The translations under genes were made by a program, and so were the position numbers. Under the pieces are notes generated by a model. The model made no database searches. It was not told the DNA's origin and saw nothing but the letters and a program-made list of their open reading frames with translations. DNA of 45,378 nucleotides from Acidobacteriota bacterium (GTDB lineage Bacteria; Acidobacteriota; Terriglobia; Terriglobales; Acidobacteriaceae): assembly GCA_003224905.1 (NCBI GenBank), contig QIAA01000111.1, forward strand, positions 1-45,378. The letters are read 5' to 3'. Below are positions 1 to 9,212 of the stretch, one piece after another; positions within the stretch are counted from its first letter, which is position 1, and every line of letters starts with the position of its first letter.

Positions 1-1953
1 GGTCTGCATATCCAGAATCCAGATATTGCCGTGGCCTCCGCTATCACTCAAGTACGCCATCTCACGGTCGGTTGCGTTCACTGAGGGTGTTTGTACCGCA
101 CCGGTTTGGTGCGTAATCTGTATCGCGCGGGAGACATTTTCTCGAGGATTGTCGGTAATAGGAAATCTCCAGATGTCGAACTGCACCTTCTGACGCGCGA
201 CAATCACATTCCAACTTCGATCCACGTCTGGAGATATATAGGAAATCTCCCCGAAAGTTAGCTGCCGGAGATTCTTGCCTGTGATGCTCACCGACCACAA
301 GTTCATGGTGGGCAGATACAGCACGGTTTCGCCTCGCGGCGAACTATAGATAACGCCGGAGTTATCGGGCAGCCAAGCGAAACCAGCCAACGGATTGCTG
401 TCCTGGGTGATCTTTTTGGCTTCCCCTCCAGCTACAGGCACATAGTAGATGTCGTAATTGAAAACCCGTCCCATCTGGAAGCCAATCATGCGTCCATCCG
501 GAGACCAACGCACGTCAGAGTAGATGAAATTCGGAGAAAGATGCGTGAGAGTCCGCGAATTTGAACCATCCCGATCAGCAACAGCCAATTCAATCTGTCC
601 TTGCGACGCTCGCAGGTAAGCCAGCGATTTTCCATCACCGCTCAGATCGCCGGCTGCCGGACTGCTCACGATCGGCCGGGCGGGACCGCCCAGTGCCGGC
701 ACTTCCCAGATCTTTCCTTCTCCGGCTGACTCGTCAGAACGAGAAAAGTAGATGAGGGACGAAGAATCTGGCGACCAGCGAGGCCACTGATGATCCGTCT
801 CGTCATGCGTGACCTGCAGAGGTGTGCCGCCTGCCAATAAACGAACCCAGACCTGGCGGTATCCGCTTACGTCGGCGGTGAAGGCGACGGATTTTCCGTC
901 TGGAGAGAAGGCGGGGGATTCCTCCATACCTACGAAATCTGTGAGTCGCCGAAGCGTGACAGGAACCTCCCGCCGCGAAGGAGGTTTTAGCCAAGCTCCG
1001 AATATCCAGCCCACACCGATGGCTACGAGCAGAGCACAACACGTGACCAGCGGGGCTGCCCAGCGCCGCTTGGTCGGCTGCGAGATAGGAGCAACTACAC
1101 CACTGCTACTGTCCTCGCGGGTGAGCAGCTCCAGATTAAAGGCCAGATCACGCGCGGATTGAAAGCGCTCGGCTGGATCCTTCTCCAGGCAGCGATGCAC
1201 AATTCGCCCTAACGCTGGCGGCAGGTTACGTGCGCGCGTCGAAAGGTCGGGCGAGTCTTCCTTGAGAATCGCGCTCATGGTGTCTGCCGGAGTGGCGCCC
1301 TGGAAGGCACGACTACCAGAGAGCATCTCGTAAAGAATGGCGCCAAGGCTGAAGATATCCGAACGGTGGTCTGACGCCTGTGCCCTCACCTGTTCCGGAG
1401 ACATGTAACCAGCAGTTCCGAGCACGATGCCGGGCATGGTGAGCGTAGCGTCTTTCTCGTCCAAATCCGAGCTCAAAAGCTTAGCGAGCCCGAAATCAAG
1501 AATCTTCACAACGCCGTCCCGAGTAATAAAGATGTTCTCAGGTTTCAAGTCGCGGTGAACAATGCCGCGGTCGTGGGCTGCCGCCAATCCCCGAGTGGTT
1601 TGCAACGCATAGTCAACAGTCTTTCGAACCGGGATCGGGCCGGTGAGAAGACGCTCACGCAGCGTTTGGCCCTGCAGCAGCTCAGTAATCAGGTACGGTG
1701 TGCGCCCGTCTTTTTCGCCAAAGCGGTAAATCGTTAGGATGTTGGGATGGTTCAGCGCCGCAGCTACCCGGGCTTCCTGCTCAAAGCGGCGCAGCCTCTC
1801 GCTATCCGAGGCCAACTCGTCGGGCAACAACTTGACGGCAACTTCACGTCCCAGGCTGTTGTCCCTGGCGCGATAGACTTCGCCCATGCCGCCCGCACCG
1901 AGCGGCGCCAGAATTTCGCAGTCACCGAATTGCGTTCCAGCAGCGACCGGCAT
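1..1953 (-). CDS. Ser/Thr protein kinase with C-terminal TolB-like propeller (3' end outside window)
   Basis: The frame is open from an ATG at 1953 to the left edge, giving 651 codons with no stop, so the C-terminus is missing. Residues 10-270 form a Hanks-type kinase: Gly-rich loop GAGGMGEVY (19-27), Lys41 in VAVK, the catalytic HRDLKPEN (133-140), DFG at 153-155 and the later MSPEQ. All catalytic residues are present, so it should be active. A single membrane helix follows (about 305-325, RWAAPLVTCCALLVAIG). After it come repeated propeller blades with SPDG or SPDS signatures (FSPDGKS, WSPDSSS, WSPDGRM), as in TolB/WD40-like sensors. The expected topology is a cytoplasmic kinase with an extracytoplasmic sensor. 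This fusion is common in Acidobacteriota. The signal and substrates are not evident. Confidence 0.9.
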   Translation of the reverse strand, partial: MPVAAGTQFGDCEILAPLGAGGMGEVYRARDNSLGREVAVKLLPDELASDSERLRRFEQEARVAAALNHPNILTIYRFGEKDGRTPYLITELLQGQTLRERLLTGPIPVRKTVDYALQTTRGLAAAHDRGIVHRDLKPENIFITRDGVVKILDFGLAKLLSSDLDEKDATLTMPGIVLGTAGYMSPEQVRAQASDHRSDIFSLGAILYEMLSGSRAFQGATPADTMSAILKEDSPDLSTRARNLPPALGRIVHRCLEKDPAERFQSARDLAFNLELLTREDSSSGVVAPISQPTKRRWAAPLVTCCALLVAIGVGWIFGAWLKPPSRREVPVTLRRLTDFVGMEESPAFSPDGKSVAFTADVSGYRQVWVRLLAGGTPLQVTHDETDHQWPRWSPDSSSLIYFSRSDESAGEGKIWEVPALGGPARPIVSSPAAGDLSGDGKSLAYLRASQGQIELAVADRDGSNSRTLTHLSPNFIYSDVRWSPDGRMIGFQMGRVFNYDIYYVPVAGGEAKKITQDSNPLAGFAWLPDNSGVIYSSPRGETVLYLPTMNLWSVSITGKNLRQLTFGEISYISPDVDRSWNVIVARQKVQFDIWRFPITDNPRENVSRAIQITHQTGAVQTPSVNATDREMAYLSDSGGHGNIWILDMQT

Positions 1954-2038
1954 AGATCATCGAATTATATTCGGAACGCGAGTGCTGCTCGCCTCTGCCA
2001 AATGCGCTGGGGTGGCTGGTTGTTGTACTCTTTCGCGC

Positions 2039-3352
2039 ATGAAAAACAACCGGCTGCTCATCCTTGTTGTCGCTCAGCTCGCTGCTCAACGCGCTCCTGA
2101 TGCGAGTCTCATGGACGAAATCAACAGAATCAAAGCTGTCGACAATCATACGCACGTTCCCAGGGTCGTTGGCCCAGGAGAAAAGGATGATGACTACGAT
2201 GCTCTTCCCTGCAGTGGCTATCTTGAGCCCTCTCCTGATCCTGTGATGGCGCGCCCGGAGAATTCTCTCTTCCTCGAAGCGTGGCAAAAGATTTATAGAT
2301 ACAAATACGACGATAGATCACCGGAACACATTTCTGGACTTCTGGCTACCAAGCAAGAAATTGCACGCCAGGAAGGCGATAATTTTCCGACTTGGGTCCT
2401 TGATCAACTTGGCATCGAGTACATGTTGGCCAATCGGGTGGCCATGGGCCGTGGCCTGAAGACCCCGCGTTTTCTATGGGTGCCGTTCGACGACGCACTG
2501 ATGCTGCCCCTGGGTGCAGAAGCGATGGCGGATACGCCGGATCGAAGGTTTTTCTATCAGCGGGAGGCAATGCTTCAGGAGCGATACCGCAAGGAGTCGA
2601 ATGTGCAGGGAACTCCTCCTACGCTCGATGAATATGTTGCGAGCGTTGTTGTCCCCACACTCGACCGGCAGAAGAAAGCGGGGGCAGTGGCAGTGAAGTT
2701 CGAAGCCGCATACCTTCGCTCACTGAATTTTGCTGAACCACAGCAGGAAGAGGCCCGAAGCCTATACGCCCGATATGCCAAACAGAGCAGTCCGACCAAA
2801 CCGGAGTACCTCAAAATCCAGGATTATCTTTTCCGCGTGATCGCGCGGGAAGCAGGTCGGCAAGGCTTGCCTGTACACATCCACACGGGTGCGGGTTGTG
2901 GCGGGTATTTCAATCTCGGTGGGTCAAACCCCAGCTTGCTTGATTCCGTGCTGAACGACGCATCGCTCCGCAAGACAAATTTCGTTCTCGTTCATGGAGG
3001 AGCGGGGCCGTACACAAAGGTGACTTCGTTCCAGCTCAGCAAGCCAAATGTCTATGCTGATTTCTCCGAACAGGACTGGCTCATTTCTCCGCGCATGCTG
3101 AGCCTGGTGCTGCGCGACTGGCTCGAATGGTATCCGGAGAAGGTGCTTTTCGGGACCGATTTATTCCCGGGCGCAGCCGAAATCGACTGGCCGGAGATCG
3201 GTTACATGACTTCCGTCACGGGTCGAAGAGCGCTGGCGCTTGCGTTGACGGGAATGGTCGACGATGGCGAGATCACACATGACCGGGCAGTAGAGCTCGC
3301 GCGAATGGTCCTGCGTGAGAATGCGATGAAGCTATACGGCTTACCGAAATAG
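2039..3352 (+). CDS. Exported amidohydrolase-family metal-dependent hydrolase
   Basis: The protein has 437 residues. I chose the ATG at 2039 because it gives a short exported-looking N-terminus (MKNNRLLILVVAQLAAQ); the frame is open further upstream, but that stretch is not protein-like. Metal-site motifs of the amidohydrolase_2 (PF04909-like) TIM-barrel family are visible: DNHTH at 35-39 after the first strand, VHIHTGAG and VLVHGGAG for the middle His ligands, and LFGTD for the late Asp. The frequent Trp and Tyr residues and RMVLRENAMKLYGL at the C-terminus are typical of this family, where the last helix carries a NA.RLY-like motif. The substrate cannot be told from sequence. It is divergent from the kinase gene, with 85 bp between the starts. 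Confidence 0.78.
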   Translation: MKNNRLLILVVAQLAAQRAPDASLMDEINRIKAVDNHTHVPRVVGPGEKDDDYDALPCSGYLEPSPDPVMARPENSLFLEAWQKIYRYKYDDRSPEHISGLLATKQEIARQEGDNFPTWVLDQLGIEYMLANRVAMGRGLKTPRFLWVPFDDALMLPLGAEAMADTPDRRFFYQREAMLQERYRKESNVQGTPPTLDEYVASVVVPTLDRQKKAGAVAVKFEAAYLRSLNFAEPQQEEARSLYARYAKQSSPTKPEYLKIQDYLFRVIAREAGRQGLPVHIHTGAGCGGYFNLGGSNPSLLDSVLNDASLRKTNFVLVHGGAGPYTKVTSFQLSKPNVYADFSEQDWLISPRMLSLVLRDWLEWYPEKVLFGTDLFPGAAEIDWPEIGYMTSVTGRRALALALTGMVDDGEITHDRAVELARMVLRENAMKLYGLPK

Positions 3353-3369
3353 CCATTCCGTGGCTGATG

Positions 3370-3858
3370 TCAGGCAGCCCTGGCCAAACGCTCGTACTGT
3401 CCACCGGCGTCATCAGACAGTAAGACCCAGAGCGTGTAAATTCCCAATGCAGTGCCGATGGGCGGGTGAAATAACGCGAGAATCCCCAAAATAATCGCCG
3501 CGATGCGCGCCCACGCCTGACGCTGCATGAGCCCCCAGCCAATGCAGATGCCACCTGCGGCGAGGATGAAGAATCCTGCCCCAAGGACGGAGAGTACGAT
3601 TGGTCCAAAGAATCGGGCTAACGGCTCACCGTGAATTACGAAATGGGCTGCGCCGCCGACTGCCAACAAAATTGCAGCGGGAATCAGGAAGAGCACTCCA
3701 ACGATGATCCAGAGCGTGCCAAGGGTTCGAAGATGGCGCTCCAATCGACCTTGGTTTTGAACCACCATTGTCCCAGCAGTTCGCGAAAGAAGCGCGCCAC
3801 ACTTCGGACACAGGTTGTACTCGGGCTGAACCGTGGTCCCACATCGATTGCAGAACAT
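3370..3858 (-). CDS. Zinc-ribbon membrane protein
   Basis: The protein has 162 residues. The open frame extends upstream to 4050, but the ATG at 3858 has a strong AGGAGG-like ribosome site about 8 nt upstream and starts exactly at a zinc ribbon, so I chose it. Cys3, Cys6, Cys17 and Cys20 (CNRCG and CPKCG) form the ribbon. Three or four hydrophobic helices follow (LGTLWIIVGVLFLIPAAILL, FFGPIVLSVLGAGFFILAAG, IAAIILGILALF, GTALGIYTLWVLL). Such ribbon-plus-membrane proteins are widespread and of unknown function. It converges with the amidohydrolase gene, with 17 bp between stops and no obvious terminator. Confidence 0.75.
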   Translation of the reverse strand: MFCNRCGTTVQPEYNLCPKCGALLSRTAGTMVVQNQGRLERHLRTLGTLWIIVGVLFLIPAAILLAVGGAAHFVIHGEPLARFFGPIVLSVLGAGFFILAAGGICIGWGLMQRQAWARIAAIILGILALFHPPIGTALGIYTLWVLLSDDAGGQYERLARAA

Positions 3859-4084
3859 GGGCTGACCTCCTGCAACGTTTTCCAATTCTAGAATACGCAA
3901 GTCGGACTGTCCCAGTTCATGGTGAAGCGACCAGAAGACAGCGCGGTGGATAAGCCTCCCAAATGGTTGAATCAACCGCTTTATTGGCTCCGCTGGTACA
4001 TGGACTTTCTTGTCATTGAGGGTTGGTGGCAGTTCTAGGAGAATCAGCACTGGTGTAAGACTCTGTTCTGTTCTGGAGTGAGTT

Positions 4085-4552
4085 TTGCTGAATCATGCAC
4101 GAGCCCTTGTGCTGATCATGGTTGGGTATAGCTGCGCCGCGACAGCCCGGGACATAGCGTTGATTTCTCACAAATCGAACCCCGTCACGGCAATGGCGAT
4201 GCCAGAGCTGGCAAAGATTTGCAAAGGGCAAACCAATCGCTGGCCCGACGGGAAGGCGGTGACACTCGTGACGCGCAGTCCGGATGCCCCGGAGATGAAG
4301 ATTGTGGTGGAGAAGGTATACGCAATGCCCAAGGATGAAGTGAACGCTGCAATCGACACCGCAAATCGTGGGCGGGCGGATCATCCGGCGATCATAATCG
4401 TGGCATCTGACGAAGCCCTCGTTCAGAAGGTGCAATCCACGCCGGGAGCCATCGGTTTGGTGGACGTGTACTCCATTACGGGAGGAGTTAACGTCCTCAA
4501 GATCGGAGGCAAACTGCCTCTTGAGCCGGGATACTCATTGCATGGGAATTGA
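4085..4552 (+). CDS. Short PstS-like periplasmic substrate-binding-domain protein
   Basis: The protein has 155 residues. I chose the TTG at 4085 because GGAG lies 6 nt upstream (4075-4078) and the start gives a full signal peptide ending near CAATA; ATG 4118 is the alternative. The mature part resembles one lobe of PstS-type binding proteins: ALISHKSNPVTAM near the start, ICKGQTNRWPDG (PstS proteins have a similar IF.G....W.DG segment), and TPGAIGLVDVY near the end (compare PGAIGYV). It is about half the length of a full PstS, and no permease or ATPase gene is adjacent. A stand-alone periplasmic role is likely; ligand unknown. Confidence 0.6.
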   Translation: MLNHARALVLIMVGYSCAATARDIALISHKSNPVTAMAMPELAKICKGQTNRWPDGKAVTLVTRSPDAPEMKIVVEKVYAMPKDEVNAAIDTANRGRADHPAIIIVASDEALVQKVQSTPGAIGLVDVYSITGGVNVLKIGGKLPLEPGYSLHGN

Positions 4553-4614
4553 TGGCTTAGCTTTATGGTTGAATCGTTAAGTAGCACGAGAGTCTCGGCT
4601 GGTCGAAGGAAATC

Positions 4615-4974
4615 GTGAACACCGGACGGACAAAGCCAAGTCCTGCCAGCGCAAACCAGCGCCGTTACGCGCGATTCCCTCTGGATATCCGAATTGAAGT
4701 ACACGTTCTGCGTAAAGGCAGCGGATTTTCCTTTTGGGGCCGGACCAGCGAGTTAGGACTCGACGGCGTGGGGGCGACACTCACTGGCGAGTTGGAAGTC
4801 GGAGAGGTCGTTTCTCTGGAACTGTCGCTGCCCATGGTGGCACATCCTGCCAAGGTTCGCGCTCTGGTCCGCTATCGCGATGGCTTGCGTCATGGCTTTG
4901 AATTCTTGACCATGAATAAAGAGCAACGCAACGCTCTTCGCCGAGTCTGCGAAGTCTTGGGGACCGGCACTTAG
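4615..4974 (+). CDS. PilZ-domain protein
   Basis: The protein has 119 residues and a GTG start at 4615, preceded by AAGGAAA. It contains the c-di-GMP-binding PilZ signature in two parts: the RRxxR-type motif (QRRYARFPLDIRIEV, residues 15-29) and, after the next strand, a TSELGLDGVG segment that matches the (D/N)xSxxG motif with Thr and Glu substitutions at the first positions. Further beta strands (VVSLELSLP, AKVRALVRYRDGLRHGFEF) complete a PilZ barrel. It is a single-domain protein, likely a c-di-GMP-responsive adaptor. The altered second motif makes actual ligand binding uncertain. Confidence 0.75.
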   Translation: MNTGRTKPSPASANQRRYARFPLDIRIEVHVLRKGSGFSFWGRTSELGLDGVGATLTGELEVGEVVSLELSLPMVAHPAKVRALVRYRDGLRHGFEFLTMNKEQRNALRRVCEVLGTGT

Positions 4975-5108
4975 GCCCAGGCTCTCTCGACCGCAGTCGT
5001 ATTTTCCAACTCCCCTCTATCGTCTCAGCGTACTCATGCTGAATACTCATTTGCTACGCCGAAGAGCTTTCCCGGTGAAGTGTCAGCCAGCACCGCTCGC
5101 TCGCTAAC

Positions 5109-5125
5109 TGATTCATTATGAATCA
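5109..5125. promoter_or_regulatory. Perfect 17-bp palindrome upstream of msrPQ (candidate operator)
   Basis: TGATTCATTATGAATCA is a perfect inverted repeat with 8-bp arms around a single T. It lies about 100 nt upstream of the msrP start in a 252-bp gene-free stretch (4975-5226). The size and symmetry fit a dimeric transcription factor site. The factor is unknown, and I found no convincing -10/-35 pair next to it. Confidence 0.4.
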
Positions 5126-5226
5126 CCTGAACCTTGCAACTTTTTGGGTTGCTACGCGTCCTATCTGCAGGAATCGGCCAATCCACAAATGTGGGTTGTC
5201 ACGTACAATTTCTGGAAGGTTGACTT

Positions 5227-6186
5227 ATGCTCATCAAGAAAGAACCTGATATTCCCTCGTCTCAGATAACTCCCAAGCGCCTGTATTTGAACCGACGCAA
5301 GTTTTTGGCGGGCACAGCCGTAACAGGGCTGGCGGCTGCCGCTGGAATGAGGCTGAGTGAGTTCAACTCTCCGGAGGCATCAGTACAGGCGAATGCCAAG
5401 ATCGAGGGCATTCAAAAGAGTTCGTTCTCCACAACAGAGAAGATCACACCATACAAGGACGTAACCAACTACAACAATTATTACGAGTTTTCGACCGACA
5501 AGTACGGACCGGCTGGCTTGGCAAAAGATTTCAAAACTCGTCCCTGGACCGTAACGATTGACGGCCTGGTTCCCAAGAAGCAGGTTGTGGACGTGGATAC
5601 GATTGTTAAATGGGCCACGCCTGAGGAACGCATTTACCGTCATCGCTGCGTCGAAGGCTGGTCGATCGTAGTGCCGTGGGTAGGATTTTCGTTGAGCGAA
5701 CTGGTCAAGCGTGCCGAGCCGCTGGGAAAAGCGAAGTTCGTGGAGTTCACCACCATCTATTCGCCCAACCAGATGCCCGGGCTTAAGGTTCCCGTGCTGG
5801 ACTGGCCATACGTCGAAGGCTTGCGTCTGGACGAAGCGATGCATCCCCTGGCGACGCTCTGCTTTGGCATGTACGGTGAAGTGCTGCCCAATCAGGATGG
5901 CGCGCCGCTGAGGATCGTGGTGCCGTGGAAATATGGTTTCAAGAGTGCGAAAGCGATCGTGCGTGTCCGCTTTACAGACCGGCAGCCTCTTAATTCTTGG
6001 AACAAGTCCGCTCCAGATGAGTACGGGTTCTATTCCAACGTGAATCCAAATGTGGATCATCCCCGCTGGAGTCAGGCGAAAGAGCGCCGGCTGGGTGAAT
6101 TCTTAAAGCGTCCCACTCTGATGTTCAACGGCTACGATCAGGTGGCGTCGTTGTATTCCGGAATGGATCTGAAGAAAAATTTCTAA
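5227..6186 (+). CDS. msrP: Protein-methionine-sulfoxide reductase catalytic subunit MsrP (YedY)
   Basis: The protein has 319 residues. It repairs oxidised methionines in periplasmic proteins using a molybdopterin cofactor. The N-terminus carries a twin-arginine signal (LNRRKFLAG, residues 21-29, then an Ala-rich stretch), as expected for a cofactor-loaded Tat substrate. The sulfite-oxidase-type core includes the molybdenum-ligating Cys141 in [34 protein letters not shown] and the terminal [17 protein letters not shown]. Length and motifs agree with E. coli MsrP. GGAAGG lies just upstream of the ATG. The membrane partner gene msrQ follows after 50 bp, so the pair is probably one operon. Confidence 0.95.
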   Translation: MLIKKEPDIPSSQITPKRLYLNRRKFLAGTAVTGLAAAAGMRLSEFNSPEASVQANAKIEGIQKSSFSTTEKITPYKDVTNYNNYYEFSTDKYGPAGLAKDFKTRPWTVTIDGLVPKKQVVDVDTIVKWATPEERIYRHRCVEGWSIVVPWVGFSLSELVKRAEPLGKAKFVEFTTIYSPNQMPGLKVPVLDWPYVEGLRLDEAMHPLATLCFGMYGEVLPNQDGAPLRIVVPWKYGFKSAKAIVRVRFTDRQPLNSWNKSAPDEYGFYSNVNPNVDHPRWSQAKERRLGEFLKRPTLMFNGYDQVASLYSGMDLKKNF

Positions 6187-6236
6187 ACTTTCTCTGTGCC
6201 CTCTGCCGAAGGACTCACAAAGAATCGCATACGGCA

Positions 6237-6872
6237 ATGATTCGCTGGTTCAAACCCGTAGTATTTCTGGCCTGCCTTACCCCACTCATGCACCTTGGCT
6301 GGAAGGCCTACATGGGTTTGCTGGGAGCCAATCCCATCGAGGTGATCACCCACGCAACTGGTGACTGGATTTTGAGATTCTTGCTAATCACTCTTGCCAT
6401 CACCCCAATCCGAAAGTTGACTGGTCAGCTTTGGTTGATTCGCTATCGCAGGATGTTTGGTCTGTTCGCCTTCTTCTACGGCGTGCTTCATTTCCTCACG
6501 TATATCTGGCTGGACAAATTTTTTGATCTCCACGAGATGCTCGCTGACGTAGCAAAACGCCGGTTCATTACCGTTGGCTTCACCGGATTCGTTCTGCTCA
6601 TTCCTCTGGCAATCACGTCCACCAAAGGATGGATCCGCCGCCTCGGCGGAAGGCGCTGGCAGGCCCTGCACCGTCTCATCTATTTCAGCGCGATCGCTGG
6701 CGTGATTCATTACCTATGGCTGGTTAAGGCCGACATTCGTAAACCCCTGCAATACGGATTCGTACTTGCCCTGTTACTTGGTTACCGCGTATTTGTATGG
6801 GCATGGCCGAGACTGACAGACTCCAGGCCCGGCTCGGTACCCACCCGTAGAGCTGAGGCATCAGAGACTTAG
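6237..6872 (+). CDS. msrQ: Haem-binding membrane subunit MsrQ (YedZ)
   Basis: The protein has 211 residues with about six membrane helices. MsrQ is a b-type haem protein of the ferric-reductase-like family that passes electrons from the respiratory chain or cytoplasmic flavin reductase to MsrP. Conserved features are the His-containing helices GVLHFLTYIWLDKF and RLIYFSAIAGVIHYLWLVKAD, the segment ITLAITPIRKLTG, and the cytoplasmic RYRRMFGLFAFFYG, all as in E. coli YedZ. It follows msrP by 50 bp on the same strand, the usual arrangement. Confidence 0.95.
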   Translation: MIRWFKPVVFLACLTPLMHLGWKAYMGLLGANPIEVITHATGDWILRFLLITLAITPIRKLTGQLWLIRYRRMFGLFAFFYGVLHFLTYIWLDKFFDLHEMLADVAKRRFITVGFTGFVLLIPLAITSTKGWIRRLGGRRWQALHRLIYFSAIAGVIHYLWLVKADIRKPLQYGFVLALLLGYRVFVWAWPRLTDSRPGSVPTRRAEASET

Positions 6873-7010
6873 CGGTGCCGCGCCGGAAGAGCTGTCAATT
6901 CTTTTCCACTTACCAGCCAAAAACTTTGTTCTTGCATCTGTGTTAATGAAAGTGCACTTTTCTGCCAATAATAAAGAGGGGATATCGGGTCCGTACGCAG
7001 TGCATTTGTT

Positions 7011-8480
7011 ATGAGAAGACTATTCTTTCTCTTTGTCCTCATGGTATCGGGTTTGTCTGTTGGCTGCGGGACAGGCGACGGAGTTCGCGGTTTTGTCCCG
7101 CGAGGCAACTTTTCCGATGCCAGCCTGAGCGGACAGTACGTCTATCAGATCAGCGGGCTTGATTTTTCAACCAACTTCAATGGCACACCTTATCGCGAAG
7201 CTGGCGTATTCGTGGCGGACGGAAATCGCCATATCACCGGCGGTATGGATGACTTTGCGGAGGGAAGTGGAGACGTCGCATCCAATCCGGTAACTGGCTC
7301 GTACTCTGTGAATAACGACGGTACCGGCCAGATTACGCTCAATGCGGGATCAGCAACTCTGACCTTTGCTGTCACCATGGTAAGTTCCTCCAAGGTTTAC
7401 CTGATTGAAGGCGATGCCGCCGTCAACGCCATGGGGATTGCCGAGAAACAAGACGCCAACGCATTCAACGCACTGCCCAGCGGCACATTTGTTTTCCAAA
7501 CGCATTCTCTGAATAGCACTCAACTCCCGACTGGCAAAGTAGGCCAAATCACTATTTCGAACGGCTCCGCCACGGGGAACGCAGACGTAAATCAGAACGG
7601 AGTCTCGAGTTCTTTAACCATTACAGGGAGTTCATTCGGTACTCCAGATGCCACCTTTGCTCGGGGCACAGCAAGCCTGACCGACAGTACTCCTGCCACC
7701 TCGCAGTTTATCTATTACATCGTGGACGCAAATAATATCCGCTTGCTTGCCAGCGATCCTGGTATTGCTGGACTAGGCCGCGCCGAGAAGCAAAGCGGTA
7801 CGCCTGCGTTTTCCGGCAGCTTCGCTTTCGGCAGTCGGGGCGATACCAACGATTTTGGCATTAATGGATCGCAGACCGTAGGCCGCTTCACGGCGCATGG
7901 AAATGGCACAATCGACTCTGGCGTGCTCGATTCCGTGCAGGATGGAAATTCGATCTACAACGGAAGCTTTACCGGCACTTCGTCGGTCGTGAACAATGGC
8001 CGCACAGTGCTGTCTCTCAGCGGCTCTGGCATTTCAATTCAAGCGGCCGTCTGGATGGTTAACTCCTCACGAGGATTTCTTCTGATCAATGATCCCAGCA
8101 AGGTGGAAGACGGCACTCTCGATCTGCAACAGTCTTCGTCCTTCTCGAACTCAAACATGAACGGCCAATTCGTTCTGCTCATGGATGGGTTCGATCTCAA
8201 CTCACCAGCCAATCTGGATCGTGTCGGAACGCTGCAATGGGATGGCAACGGCCATCTCACTCTGAATGAGACTGTAAACTCCGGGTCGGGAGCATCGTCT
8301 GGGGTCGTTCTACCAGGAACTTATTCCGTCGGCACAAACGGACGAGCCGTGGGCACGATCACAAATCTGTCACTCAGCACGGGAGATATAGTCTCTTATC
8401 TCATCTCGGGGAACGATGCGTACGTCTTGGAAAACGATCCCGGGACGGAGATCAGCGGCGTGATCAGCAAACAGCGTTAG
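7011..8480 (+). CDS. Putative lipoprotein built of four about 110-residue repeats
   Basis: The protein has 489 residues. It begins with a lipoprotein signal (MRRLFFLFVLMVSGLSVGC, lipobox LSVGC with Cys19). The rest divides into four related units of roughly 100-120 residues. Each opens like LSGQYVYQISG, PSGTFVFQTHS, FSGSFAFGSRG or MNGQFVLLMDG, passes a G.V..DGNG-like strand and a tGtYsV segment, and closes with GIAEKQ, GRAEKQ, LDLQQ or GVISKQ. The pattern suggests tandem beta-rich domains on the cell surface. I recognise it as a type of acidobacterial repeat lipoprotein but know no function. It converges with the ABC operon, 21 bp between stops. Confidence 0.75.
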   Translation: MRRLFFLFVLMVSGLSVGCGTGDGVRGFVPRGNFSDASLSGQYVYQISGLDFSTNFNGTPYREAGVFVADGNRHITGGMDDFAEGSGDVASNPVTGSYSVNNDGTGQITLNAGSATLTFAVTMVSSSKVYLIEGDAAVNAMGIAEKQDANAFNALPSGTFVFQTHSLNSTQLPTGKVGQITISNGSATGNADVNQNGVSSSLTITGSSFGTPDATFARGTASLTDSTPATSQFIYYIVDANNIRLLASDPGIAGLGRAEKQSGTPAFSGSFAFGSRGDTNDFGINGSQTVGRFTAHGNGTIDSGVLDSVQDGNSIYNGSFTGTSSVVNNGRTVLSLSGSGISIQAAVWMVNSSRGFLLINDPSKVEDGTLDLQQSSSFSNSNMNGQFVLLMDGFDLNSPANLDRVGTLQWDGNGHLTLNETVNSGSGASSGVVLPGTYSVGTNGRAVGTITNLSLSTGDIVSYLISGNDAYVLENDPGTEISGVISKQR

Positions 8481-8501
8481 TATTCCCAAGAAAACTCAGA
8501 A

Positions 8502-9212
8502 TTATCCCGGAAGCAGCATGCCTTTCTCTAGATGGCGCGTCACGTGGGCGTAGGAAGCGGCGTGGGGGTCGTGAGTCACCATCACGACTGTCTTTCGGAA
8601 GTCTTCGTTCAGGCGCTTGAGAATCTCCAGAATTTCCGTTGCGGAGTGGCTGTCGAGATCTCCCGTGGGTTCGTCGGCAAGCAGCAGCGTGGGGTCGCTG
8701 ACGATGGCCCGGGCGATTGCGACTCGCTGTTCCTGACCGCCTGAGAGTTGCTTGGGCAAATGGTTCACACGGTCTTCGAGTCCCACCAATTCTAGCGCGG
8801 TCATCACATGATCGCGGCGCTGCTGGGCGTTGAGTTTGGTCAAGAGAAGCGGAAGTTCCACATTCTCGAACGCCGTGAGCACGGGAATGAGATTGAATGT
8901 TTGGAAAACATATCCGATGTGCTCGTTGCGCCAGCGCGCGGACTGAGCGTCGTTGAGCCCGAAGATATTCTGCTCCAGCACAAGCAATTCGCCGGAAGTG
9001 GGCCGGTCAATGGCGGCAATCATGTTCAACAGCGTGGTCTTGCCGGAACCGGACGGGCCCATCAACGCCAAAAATTCGCCGCCGGCGATTTCGATGGAAA
9101 CGTGGTCGAGAGCCTTTACCTCAAACGCATCGCGGCGGAACACCTTGGTGACGTCGCGTGCCTGAACGACTTTGGTTTGGGTAGCTGTGCGGGAGATAGT
9201 AGCAGTGCTCAT
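8502..9212 (-). CDS. ABC transporter ATP-binding protein, MacB/LolD type
   Basis: The protein has 236 residues and is the last gene of a four-gene minus-strand operon; its ATGA start overlaps the stop of the membrane-fusion gene by 4 bp. Walker A is GPSGSGKTT, the Q-loop is VFQTFNLIP, Walker B is [13 protein letters not shown], and the switch His is in VMVTHD. The signature is [14 protein letters not shown], where most relatives have Q instead of E in the sixth position. The MacB/LolD subfamily is indicated by the [10 protein letters not shown] segment and the FtsX-type partners. It powers either drug/peptide efflux or mechanotransmission across the envelope. Confidence 0.92.
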   Translation of the reverse strand: MSTATISRTATQTKVVQARDVTKVFRRDAFEVKALDHVSIEIAGGEFLALMGPSGSGKTTLLNMIAAIDRPTSGELLVLEQNIFGLNDAQSARWRNEHIGYVFQTFNLIPVLTAFENVELPLLLTKLNAQQRRDHVMTALELVGLEDRVNHLPKQLSGGQEQRVAIARAIVSDPTLLLADEPTGDLDSHSATEILEILKRLNEDFRKTVVMVTHDPHAASYAHVTRHLEKGMLLPG

